Source of the DNA: Mytilus trossulus
Taxonomy: Eukaryota > Mollusca > Bivalvia > Mytilida > Mytilidae
Assembly (NCBI RefSeq): GCF_036588685.1
Contig: NC_086374.1
Span: 30,062,886-30,126,885 of the forward strand
Direction of reading: 5' to 3'
DNA length: 64,000 bases
A program made the position numbers and the translations under genes. The stretch's first letter is position 1. Each line of letters opens with the position of its first letter. A model generated the notes under the pieces. That model was not told where the DNA came from and did no database searches. It was given only the letters and a program-made list of their open reading frames with translations. This document shows positions 34,741 through 46,500 of this stretch, one piece after another.

Positions 34741-36090
34741 TTTATAAAAAAAATCTACCAAATATGCCGAAAAATGTCATTTTTCAGATGGTTTTTGTCA
34801 TTAAAGAAAGTGTTCATCCTCAATCTTTATATATGTTATGTTTTATCATAAAATACAACTTACATTTTATTATTAAGGATGAACACGAACACGAATGCGG
34901 CCACTTTCGTTTCACACGAAAACCGTCTAAAAACTAAAATGTTAGAATTGTGTGAAGATTTCAGTAATTTAGCATGACTTAATGGTGCTAATACCCGATA
35001 TATGTGCATTGTATTGTCAAAAACAGCCCATACGTATGTAGCAGAATCATTCTACTGTACAATATAAATAATAAAAGTTTACATTTTAACACTTTTGTAA
35101 AACTGCTATATTTTGGGGCCAAAAAGTGGTCTTATATGGACCTACTCCTTTCTGTTTTATAATGGGACTAAGAAACTGTATATGCAATTCCTTGTTGGAC
35201 ATAGTAGTACTAATGGCAATGTATTCATGGTTTATTGGAAATACACCATATTAAAACTAGTTGGTTAGTTGATCTAAGCCCGATATTAAAATCCGGATAT
35301 CGAATAGACCGAAGTCGGTTCGTGTCATATCACGATTTCGTAACTTCCTATTTCCAAATTTGGCTCAGAAGAATGTCAACAAATGGTCACATATTTTACT
35401 TACAAAATGATTTACTTTAACTCCATTTTACACTGAGAAGTTTAAGTTCAATATATGCCAAACCCAGATGATGATTACTACACGTCTTTTTCAAATTCAT
35501 CAGTAGAATCGTGAAATCTTATTTGTTTATTTGGGTCGGGATAATCAGATCATTTTTTACAGAGGAAGTTTAAACAAATATTAATCAAAATAATATTTAA
35601 AAAGACAGGAAGATTCATAAAAACTCCAGGATAATCTTTATATTTGTAAGTTGTAATTGATCAGTTCAAATGTGTTAATAAATTAAAAGGTTAATGAAAT
35701 CGAAACTGAATGAAAGAAGAAAGGAAGCAACATAAAAACATTTTTTTTTAAAATGTTGAACATAATATTACATATATTAAATGTATTAATGGGTACATCA
35801 GACACATATATAGGGGGTTTACATACAAAACATAGACCTCCCATTTCAATGATTTTATAGACTAAATATATGGTCAGAGTTATATTTTCTAATTTACATG
35901 TACAGTACGTGTAGGGACTTAATTTTATGGATGCCTTAATCTGTCTAGATGTCAGACTGGACGGACAGTTGTCCCAGAGTAATAAACACCTGCTGTGCAA
36001 TATCCAGGTGGAAGGTTGTAAATCAATCTGTACCAGCTTGATTAAATTTTGATTTTACCTGTACAGATATGTTAGTATTTAAGGAGGATA
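34741..36090. other. Upstream region of the coiled-coil gene, no gene seen
   Basis: It should contain the minus-strand promoter. No TATA box or CpG-rich core stands out, and open frames are short and featureless. Confidence 0.35.
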
Positions 36091-36092
36091 GA

Positions 36093-36130
36093 TATTCAAT
36101 TCAATTCAATTCAATTCAATTCAATTCAAT
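36093..36130. repeat. (ATTCA)n microsatellite, LINE tail
   Basis: Seven to eight uninterrupted ATTCA units at the 3' end of the minus-strand LINE. Confidence 0.95.
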
Positions 36131-36371
36131 ATTTTATTGGAAAGAGCACAATAGAGGCGTGATCCAAATACAGACAATTATAATATTAAAACAACATATA
36201 AATGAAATAAAGATTCATGTAACAAGTCATGAGCCAATTCTATGTATACAAATACATTATAGACTGATATTGATACCATAGACTTATATTTCAGTATTAT
36301 TATAGATTTTCGTATATTTACTTAAAACACACAATACAAGATATTTATATATATATATGTATATGCACAAA

Positions 36372-37870
36372 CTACTGTAAAAGATTATTATCTGATGAAA
36401 CGGTATGGTGGTCTCTCAAATCAAGAGCTTCTTCAATATACATACAAATAGATTTTAATTCCTTTTCAGACATAGGATTTAACATTTTGGTAAAATTTTC
36501 ATCCAAATTATTTGAATTAATATCATTTATTTTATATTTAGATCTAATGTTTTTATATTGCGGACATTCAATCAAGAAATGAATCTCATTTTCAATTTTT
36601 TCTGTGCAAAATTTACAAAATCTCTCATTAGATGGTATTTTTGGTCTTGCATACCTCCCAGTTTCTATTGCTAATGAGTGTGCACTTATTCTTAATTTAG
36701 TGAGTTTTTTTCTAAGGTATTTAGGAATATTAAAATTTAAATATTCTTGTTGTTTAAATTTAGTATAAATTTTACTGAAAAATAAAAGTTTACCACAGTT
36801 TCCATCTTTTATCTTAGAAAGTTCAAAAATAATTTTATTTTTGTAGAAATCTTCTAGTTTCTGTTTGAAATTAATATTACAATGCTTGTTAAAGGATATT
36901 CCAATATATTTCATTAATTCAGATAGTTTATAAGACCATGAATTTTCTTTATTTGTGAGAGTTTTGTCCACTTCAAAAGCAGCTTTGAGAATTTCATGCG
37001 GACCACCAGACCGTTCACCAATATCACTGAGACGCTCATAATATTTAAACGTAAGTTGATAACATTTAATGCTAATGGGTAAAGTGCCCAATTCACACCG
37101 CACTGCTAGATTGGAAGACTTTCCATGAACCCCAAGTATGTTTTTAAATATGGAGTTTTGTGTTTTTTCTAATTTACTTTTGTCTAATGCTTCAAAATTT
37201 GGTTTGAATTCTGATATCCATACTTCTGATCCATAAGTTAAAATAGGAGTTATCATTGAATTAAAAAGCTGGAGCCAAGTCTTAACAGACAAATTTTCAC
37301 TATATGGTAGTTTTGACTTCAATGCAAAATATGCTTTTTTAGCTTTATCTGAGAGGCTTGACACTGCCTGTATAAATTTTCCAGAGCTATGAAAATCAAC
37401 TCCTAAGTATTTATAACAATCAACAATTTCAATTGCATTAGAGCTGTAATAAAAGTAAAAGTTTTCTTTATTTACTTTAATTTTAGAGAAAATTATAATT
37501 TTTGTTTTCTTAAGGTTCACGTCCAGTTTCCATTCAGTACTATATTTTTGTAAAGAATCAAGAGAGTTCTGGAGACCATCTGCAGATTCTGATATCAACA
37601 ATTAATCATCGGCATACAATAAATGGTTCACTTTTTGACCATTTGAATTAACTGCACTAGTTAAGTTTGTATCTAAGTATTTTCCTATGTCATCAACAAA
37701 TATATTAAATAAAGTTGGACTTAAACTGTCACCTTGTTTGACACCCTGATTAGCAAGAAAAGGCTTGGTAAACATATTTTGATATTTACATGAATATAAG
37801 GTATTAGAGTACATGTCATGCAGTATATTATAAAATTTGCCTTGTATTCCTTTATTTTGTAATTTTAAGA
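36372..37870 (-). pseudogene. LINE reverse transcriptase, truncated, one internal stop
   Basis: The frame opens near 37870 with LKLQNKGIQGKFYNILHDMY, followed by NQGVKQGDSLSPTLFNIFVDD and NHLLYADD, the RT catalytic box. A single TAA follows YADD (37602-37604). The frame then stays open for about 400 codons through LKKTKIIIFSK, YKYLGVDF and LTYGSEVW to a CKFC...H-C zinc-knuckle-like motif (residues about 330-350) and a normal stop. The endonuclease and first half of RT are missing. An otherwise intact frame suggests recent arrival. Confidence 0.85.
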
Positions 37871-37905
37871 ACAGAGCGATATTAATGTAAACTATTGTTT
37901 TGTAT

Positions 37906-39497
37906 ATTTGAGGAGAAAAAAAATAAAATATAATTTTAAAATAAATATCATGAATAAGGGATCAAGTTTTTTTTATAACTTGAAAATGAAAGAAAAACGA
38001 TTTTTAACATTGATTGTAAAAAATGTGTTGCCAATTATTTGAATAGTGTTAGTGCCAATAAACTATTTTTATTTGTAAATTGTAAATATTTCACTTTATT
38101 TGAAATTTTAACAACCAGGACCATTTTCAATTGAAGAATTTTAAATAAAAATTTTGAGACATCAATCCTGTAATTTTACGAGTTTCCGTTGATGGTTTTA
38201 AAATTTCCCCGTATAAACGTCCTGTTCATTTATATTATTTATAGAAATACAATTTTATAAAATATGTAAATAAATTGAATGTTTATGAATAAACTGTAAT
38301 TTTCCTTTTGATACCAAGTTCCCCTTTAGAACCTCTACATCTTTTCACAACTGTCAATCATTTCTTGCAAGTAAAACAATTCAGGAGTGATAATATTTTA
38401 CATTTAATAGTTAAAAAAAGACTAGAGTTTATTTTGATTAAATGTAGATAGATAGATACTTTATTCTCTAAAAACTAGTTTACAGAGAAAAAATGTAGAA
38501 CTTGTAAAAGGATTAAATTGATATTCTGGAAAATCAATTGTTAATGCATCTCAATCAAGAGCCTCAGAACGGACAATACTGTCGATCATTTAACATCAAA
38601 TTCCAAAAAAGTCCAAACGGGTACTGTACATGTAATCTTACAAATCCTAATTGGATGATACATGTTATGTACATGTATCTTTAATTTGTCATTCATAATT
38701 ATAACAAAAAAGCAGTAGGTCTTTTCACCACCGAACACCCCAAAAGTTTATTATTTTGTCTTTTATTGTTATATATGTGACTTAAATGTAGTATTCAAGT
38801 TATTAATTCAACAAATCAGAAGATTAAGAGTCAAAATATCTACCATGTCTACAGAAAACAGAAAGGGAGAGTCTAACACCCCACTTTTTGAACTCTGCAG
38901 ACCCACATAGACATCTCAAATATATTTTTTTCCTTTTTTTCTTCTTCTATAAAATAGTTGTATAAAAGGAGAGACAAATATCAAAATCTAACTGAGAACA
39001 AAGATCGAGGATACTTGAACTGATTACTAATTATGAATATATTTGAATGTTATTATTTTAAGGAAGCTTGCTAGTCATGTTTTGTAAATAAGGTCAGATT
39101 TTTCGGAATTCTCTGGTTTTATCCATTTGAATGCCTTAACAAAATTTTCTTCTTATAATTCTTTAATTTCTCTTACATGTATAATGATAAGCTGTCTGTT
39201 AAAGTCTTATACAATTTTAGTTATTTTTTAATACTTTTTGAGGACTTCAATTTGTCAATGATAAAGGTATGAAAAGTCTAGAGAGAAAATTTTCACGCCA
39301 GAATTTCAATGGCTAATATCTTGAAAACCAGCATGGTGACCTTTATTTTTTTGGGGCTATTTTGATTTCTTCATTTAACGCCTATAAATATATGCTAGTG
39401 TTTTGAAAAGTTAATTTCTTTGAAACTGAGAAGCCAACTCCCTTAATATAAACACACACAATGTAATACGGAAAGTGATGAATGATCATGAATCTTG
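37906..39497. other. Intergenic AT-rich DNA with a LINE-tail-like GATA run
   Basis: At about 38446-38475 a (GATA)n tract is followed by CTTTATTCTCTAAAA, which on the minus strand looks like the end of another LINE. Nothing else is identifiable. Confidence 0.4.
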
Positions 39498-39855
39498 ACT
39501 AGTCCTATTTTATAAGACTCTGCCCGTTAATGTCATTTACATTCAACGTTTTTTTTATCAGATATATTTTTTTATAATATCAGTGTTGAACCTAAATTTA
39601 TCAGATATTTTTTTTTTTTACTATCAATGTTAACATTGAACCTTGGAAGTTCAACATTGATAGTAAAAGAAAATATCCAATAAAAAATGTTGAATGTAAA
39701 TGATATAAACCTTCAGAGTCTTATATTTAATAGGACTAGAATCAGGAAACAGAGGTTCAACATTGATAGTAAAAAAAAAAATCTGATAAAAAACGTTGAA
39801 TGTAAAATGATAATATGAACCTGCAGAGTCTTATATTACAGGACTAGAATCCAGA
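39498..39855. mobile_element. Foldback MITE with an extra half
   Basis: From 39498 (GACTAGTCCTATTTTATAAG) to 39741 the sequence is one long inverted repeat: CATTTACATTCAACG and ACTATCAATGTT on the left pair with AACATTGATAGT and TTGAATGTAAATG on the right. The right half then recurs directly to 39855, ending ATTACAGGACTAGAATCC. The arrangement copies that of the MITE at 10.6 kb. Confidence 0.75.
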
Positions 39856-42002
39856 GACGTTTTTCCTTCTATTGATTATCGATTTCAACATAAAAATGAT
39901 GCCCATAAACATCAAAAGTTTATTAAATTGTATGACGTTACGCGCGATGTTCGTACCGTTCACGTTTTTTGTATGTTTTGTGGTTAAAACTGAGCTACAG
40001 GTGCAGAAAAAACGTATTTTGTATTAAACCTCTGATACTATTGTGCTTGATATAAATGTCTTTGTTCAATTATCTCCATTAAAACAATATAAAACGCATT
40101 TGGTCGAGTTGTTATGCATTTGATTATGGATTTTGGAATAATAATGGGCTGTCCCGGGTAACATTTGACGAAAAAAACTGAAGTATAAGACTTCTTTTCG
40201 ACTTTTTTTTTGCATATTTTCATTATTTTTTTTTGTTTGCCGCGAATTGCCATGAAATGGCAACCCATTATGATATATTTGTTTGACGGCTTATTGCGTC
40301 TTATTCTGTTACGCCAGGCAAATCTGCAAGGTGTCATTGTGTCCCATCTCCATTTTCGAAACTACTCTAACGAAAACAGTTAAAAAATACGGATAAATGA
40401 TGTCATCAGGTGAGAAAATGATATAGCTTGTATAATGTTGTTTTTCTGTAATTAATAAATTTCAAACGCAAAATCGGTCAAACACAAAAACAAAAAAGAT
40501 TCAAAATTTTAAAATTTGGTGAATAAAATGTCACACGTTCATTTTTTGCAAAAACGTTGCGTACAGGCGTAATTAAAGTAAACTATGTTAAGTTTTGCAC
40601 TTGATTATGGACAATCAAAGTCTTATATAGACATGTTATTTTTCTAATCTTTTCAAAATATCTTTATTGGTCTCCAAAGCATTCGAACTGTCCGAGAAAA
40701 AAATGTTTGAAAATTGGTGAAAAAGATGTCACACGCATTAAATTTCTGACGGCGGCAACCTGACGTCGTTTCGAATAGCCAAAATAACAAAAAACGCTGT
40801 GCAATAAAAACTCACAGAACAAGCTAAGCATACAATTTATATTACTCGATTGTCGGTGCATGTATTGTTCAAGTACATATATATAGAGAGTATGTTTAAA
40901 CTACGATTTGATATGCTACTGATTTTTCGGATTCTTTTTGTTATTCCGTGATATTGATAAGTGTTGCGCTCAACCTGGAACTGATTGCATGTTTTATTTT
41001 TACTCGCAAAATTTAAATTAAGTGCAGAACTAGCAAAGTTTTTAAAACGAGTAAAACTTAGGTGCGTTATTGTACGAGCATTTCTTTTGCGTTTACATCG
41101 TATAGCACTAAAATTTAGGCACGGACAAAATATGTTTTGGATAATGCTCCCAATGTATGATTGGAACGATACGAATATATTACTGTGACAATTAAGAAAA
41201 AATATTTTTTGTCAGAAAATGCACTAAACTGGATAATATGTTAAATTACTTTAGAAAACTTTAAGACAAATTCGATGAAAATCAGTTCCGTACATAGTGG
41301 CAAAATGCACAACTTAAAAGTTTGAAATAAAACTTATTACCTAAGCACAGTATTATAATTCATGACTATTCCGAAAGTACGGTTGTAAAGAAAAAATGAA
41401 CGTATTTTCTACGCAGCGATGTATTTATCTAAATGTCCGTTATTTGTCGATATAAGAGGTAAACGAAGAAGAAAGTTTGTCGAATATTTCATATATTATC
41501 AGCTGATACTATCGGTTTAGTATAAGGCACGACATTTTTTTTAATGTTACTTAACCGACATTTCTTTCAAACACGGATTTGAAATTTTCATTCGAAATTA
41601 TTCCGAAACTCCGTGAAAGGGACCTTAGGACGCAGCCGGGGGATTTTTAAAGAATCAAGTTTTTTTTTTCGCGGGAACGAAATAATACAATCTGCGGCAG
41701 ATTTTTAAAAATTATTGTGGGAAACATTTGAACGATGCTAAGTTACTGTATTGTAAACGACGAATATTTAGATATGTCGAGAGAATACATGTAGATCGTG
41801 ACACAATAGTCCTTTAAATCGTTCCTAATATTAAAAGTATCTATCAAGTGTTTTTTTCTTCCTTTGGACGATGCTTATTTGACATTTAGGTACCTGACAT
41901 GTTATTCTTGTGAAAACTATTTGATTGGTATTATCAATGACTGTATGAATAATTCCATTTGAAGTATAAGGCGACCATACCGACAGTTGTCGAAAACAAA
42001 TG
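39856..42002. other. Intergenic DNA bounded by an inverted CpG-rich 20-mer
   Basis: ACGTTACGCGCGATGTTCGT at 39935-39954 recurs inverted at 42453-42472 with further similarity around it. No transposase or other protein family is recognisable between them. Confidence 0.4.
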
Positions 42003-42365
42003 AAACCGCAATTGGGATCCCGCAGAAGATGTGATATGATTGCCAATGAGACAAATAACTCTCCACAAGAGACCAAAATAACTCAGAAATTAACAACTAA
42101 AGGTAACTTTTACGGCCTTCAACAATGAGTAAAGCCCATACCGCATACTCAACTATAAAAGACCCCTCAATGAGCATGTAAAACGGGAAAACTAAGAACC
42201 TTATTTATTTAAAAACGAACAAAAAACAAACATGTAACACATTAACAAACGACAACCAGTGAATTACGGACTCCTGACTTGGGACAGGAAAATTCATACA
42301 TAATGTGGCGGCGTTAAACATGTTAGCAGGATCCCAACCCTTACCCTAACCAGACAGGTACATTA
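42003..42365 (-). repeat. Dispersed bivalve-type repeat
   Basis: It holds GATATGATTGCCAATGAGAC, TACGGCCTTCAAC and CTCCTGACTTGGGACAGG. A plus-oriented relative is at 59090-59370, and shared blocks occur at 7830-8132. Not coding. Confidence 0.6.
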
Positions 42366-43485
42366 ACTTTACTTATTCTAGGAGTATTTTTGTAGAGTCT
42401 AAACCATGAAAAACGTCCGATTTTAGCGATAACGTATGTTACGCTTATAGGCACGAACATCGCGCGTAACGTCTATGTAATTTAATTTGTTTTATTGTAT
42501 AATATCACAGTTTTTCTTAGTGGTTGGTGGTTTTTGGGGTGGTTGGTGGTGAAAAAAAAACCTACAAAAAAGGGTGTGAAATAAGATTGCAATTTATTTA
42601 TCTTGATAAACATATACATGTACGTACAGCTTTACAATGAAGAAGCAAAGCTAATGTGTCACAACATGTGTATGTTCTTTTAGGAAACATTTCCAGGGAA
42701 ACAACTGTTTGTGCTGTTTTACCTGAAAGAAATTTGCTTATTTGTTTTTATGCTACTTAAGCAAGAAATTTTAATCAAAGCTAAGGTGAAATTTCATGCC
42801 TGTTAAAATTTACTGTGACAAATTTATGTAGAAAGTCAATATTTCCTGTCTTTGCATATCTTATTAATGAACAATGTTATTAAATATTGCAATCAAAAGG
42901 TTAAATGATGTGTTTGATTTGATGAAAAGCTTTTTCTGCTGTATTTATTTACAGTTCATCAAACTAAACCTAAATGTGCAGATACCAGACTGTGTTGTGC
43001 AATGCAATGTTACTACCTACATTAAAAAGTAACATTTGTACATCAATTTGAAATATGTTAGCCAAAGACAATGCTCTTTAGCTCATATATTTCAAATTGA
43101 TGTAGTTGTATGGATACTGGTGTTGTTTTTGAGGTTGTGTATACTTGTATATACATGTATGTTACATCTGGTGATCTGTTTATTTGGCAATGTCAACGGC
43201 AGTGAGCATTTTTTACATGTAAGATCATCCGTTATTCGACCTGCTTGTCAAATGCGTTTTGTCAAAAATATATTTTCACTTTTTTTTTATTTTTTCAAAT
43301 TGTTGTATGTCATGTATGTGCTGTACTTATAACTTTACCAAAAAAAATTGTTTTGCATGCACACTTTTAAAAGTTGCGCTTTTTATCCAAAACAATCATA
43401 CATGTAGGTTTGAAGTGTTTGAACGTTGTTTTCAATTTAGACTTGTCTGATATTGTATTTTAGTTTTGCCACATTTTCATTTCAG
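42366..43485. other. Upstream region of KLHL20
   Basis: It holds the inverted CpG-rich 20-mer (42453-42472) and AT-rich sequence up to an acceptor before 43486. The KLHL20 promoter and first exon lie here or further upstream; neither can be placed. Confidence 0.35.
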
Positions 43486-43539
43486 AAAGGAATGCCAAAC
43501 AATAACTTTCTGTAAAGTAGGATTAGCATCATTAATCAG
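43486..43539 (+). other. KLHL20: KLHL20 5' untranslated part of the first coding exon
   Basis: The acceptor CATTTTCATTTCAG ends at 43485 and 54 bases precede the ATG, so at least one upstream non-coding exon is expected. Confidence 0.55.
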
Positions 43540-46500
43540 ATGAACAACAAAATGGAGAGAGCTGCTTCTCCTGCCAGACTTGCCTACACATCAGATAAAC
43601 ATCCTAGACATACATTAGAATCAATTAATGTCTTAAGGAAACACAGAGAACTATGTGATGTTGTCCTTATTGTTGGTCAAAGGAAAATATTTGCTCATCG
43701 TGTGATACTTTCTGCGTGCAGTCCATATTTTCATGCCATGTTTACAGGAGAACTTGCTGAGAGTAGACAGACAGAAGTGACAATTAGAGACATTGATGAG
43801 GCAGCTATGGAACTCCTCATTGACTTTTGTTACACATCCAACATAACAGTGGAAGAAAGTAATGTACAAACACTATTGCCAGCAGCTTGTTTATTACAGC
43901 TAGCTGAAATACAAGACGTTTGTTGTGAATTTCTCAAGAGACAATTAGATCCCTCAAATTGTCTTGGTATAAGAGCATTTGCTGATACACATGCATGTAG
44001 AGATTTGTTACGGATAGCAGATAAATTTACTCAACATAATTTTCAAGAGGTAAAGTACTGCTCTGTATTAAAACAAATTATCTGTTAACCAACAAGACTA
44101 AATGTATGTAATCAGTTTTCAGTAAAATTGTGTATAAAAATCCTGAAAACTTAAGGATTAAACTTCATGAAGCATTAAGTATATAAGTAATCCTCCACTG
44201 TTCTAATATATTGTGGTGCTAAGAACTGACACAAACAAAACATGTGTATTTTTTTTTTTCATGGACTTATAATTATAAACTCTATTGAAAAAAACCTAAT
44301 ATACATTTAATTTTATGATGTATATCTGCTCGATTACAGGTAATGGAAAGTGAAGAATTTATGCTTTTACCAGTGAACCAGTTAGTGGATATAATATCTA
44401 GTGACGAATTAAATGTAGGATCAGAGGAACAAGTTTTTAATGCTGTCATGTCCTGGGTGAAATACAACACACAGGAACGAAGATGTCACCTACCTACTGT
44501 AAGTCATCACTGTATTTCAAAATACATATGTATATCTTAAGTTACTGTTCATGTATATAATTTAATAATGTGTACATTTATAATTATGAATAACTGATAA
44601 ATGGTGACAAAGGTGAGATTTAACTAATGCAAAAACTTGATACTGTAAGTTCTCACTGTATGACCTGGACAAAATACATATCTGATTTAGTCTTTTTGGT
44701 GTTTTAAAGCAGCTTTTAAGCACCACTCTTGGGCTATTTTAGTTGCCACCAGTTTTTATTGGTGAGGGAAGCCAGAGTGTTTGGAGACAACCATGACATT
44801 CGATAGGAAAACTGACAATCCTAGTCAATTAAGATTGAAGTCAAGTGCACCTGCACAAGCGAGGTTAAAACTTACAACCTCAGTGTTGACGGGCTAGTGA
44901 TTACAGTAGTAACTACTAAGACAAATAGGACTCCAAGGCCAACAGTACAATATCTTAAAAGAGAACTGTAAATTTATTAATAAATGTTTGCATTTATAAT
45001 TGCAAATAACTAGTTACTAACAAGGTGACATGTCAAAATATAGTACAGTTAAATTCACATGTATTCCATGATTTAACTAACTTCAATTTTTCTCTTACAG
45101 GTCACACAACATGTTAGATTACCCCTAATGAGTCCAAAGTTTTTAGTTGGGACAGTTGGTTCAGACATTTTAATAAAGAGTGATGAATCCTGTAGAGATC
45201 TTGTTGATGAAGCCAAAAATTATCTGTTATTGCCACAAGAAAGACCATTGATGCAAGGACCAAGAACAAGACCAAGAAAACCAATTAGATGTGGAGAAGT
45301 ACTCTTTGCAGGTACATGTATAAAAATATAATTTCGTTTGTGGTAAACATCTTCACTTTATATTACGAAAATTGGTACGGAACATGGCAGGCTGAACAAG
45401 CCTGAAAGTGACTTCAAAATACAGTTTGCTGTCAATTTGATAGCTCATTTCTTGAAGGATTTGTCTTTGTTCTTTACAGTACATATTTAAAAATTTAAGT
45501 GGCAATGTATGATTTAATTGATTCACAACTGTTCAGAGTTATAGAACTCTTTTAGTTTTATATCAAATACATGACAGTATGGATCACTTGCACTTTTCAG
45601 AAAGTTTGTATAAGTTCAAACTGTAATATGTTTTTTGTTTGTTTGCCCATTGCATTTATGTGATAAAGAATGATTAGCTAAAATATTTCTTTTAAAAAGG
45701 TTACTACTCCATTTGATTCTGAAGTAGTGTGAGCTAAATATATATGCACTTAAACATGATAGTTTTTATTTTATTCATATTCTATTATTTACAAAAAAAT
45801 CAGTTTTATCATAAGAAAATCTACACTGTTTGGAATAAAAGATTTTCACAGAGGTTAAACATTGGTGATCATGGTTTGCTATTTCAATAACTCCTGAGAA
45901 TATAGAATTGTCATTGAATACAAATCAGATACTTCATTAGTTGTATAGAAATATTAACAATAAGTCATACATTTAGAAAATTACATGCAAAATAATTTGA
46001 CAGTCACTTGCTCTTATTTTAAAACATTGTTAATTTATTTATAGTTGGAGGTTGGTGCAGTGGTGATGCAATTTCAAGTGTTGAACGTTATGATCCTCAA
46101 ACAAATGAATGGCGGATGGTTGCACCAATGAGTAAACGGAGATGTGGAGTGGGTGTAACAGTACTAAATGATCTATTGTATGCAGTTGGAGGACATGATG
46201 GACAGTCATATTTAAATAGCATTGAAAGGTAATTGTCCCAGCTATTAATCAATAAAGCCCAAAAACAGCTGGCATGCATTTGACTCTTACCATGCTGAAT
46301 TGTTTTTAGAAAATGTCTAATTTTCTTTTATTTGCCAAAATATGCAAAATATATGCAAATGAGCTGCTGATGTCTAATGATTCTAACTAAGATATGTGAT
46401 CAAAGGTCTGGGTAGTTTGAGCGAGGAGCTGATGGTAGGTGGACAGAAATTTGTCCCAAAGTTGGTTGTCAAGTGCAAAAAAAAAGGAACAACACTGTAG

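Larger units (their letters stand above)
36091..37905 (-). mobile_element. 5'-truncated LINE with (TTGAA)n 3' tail
   Basis: The minus-strand order is partial reverse transcriptase, C-terminal region, short 3' end, then a pentanucleotide tail at 36130-36093. The 5' end falls within the RT palm near 37905, as expected when target-primed reverse transcription stops early. A microsatellite-like 3' tail instead of poly-A points to the CR1/L2/RTE side of LINE diversity (inference). Confidence 0.8.

Noticed and set aside
41647..41700. Promoter of a gene near the GC-richer stretch at 41.6 kb
   Set aside because: No downstream exon or motif supports it.
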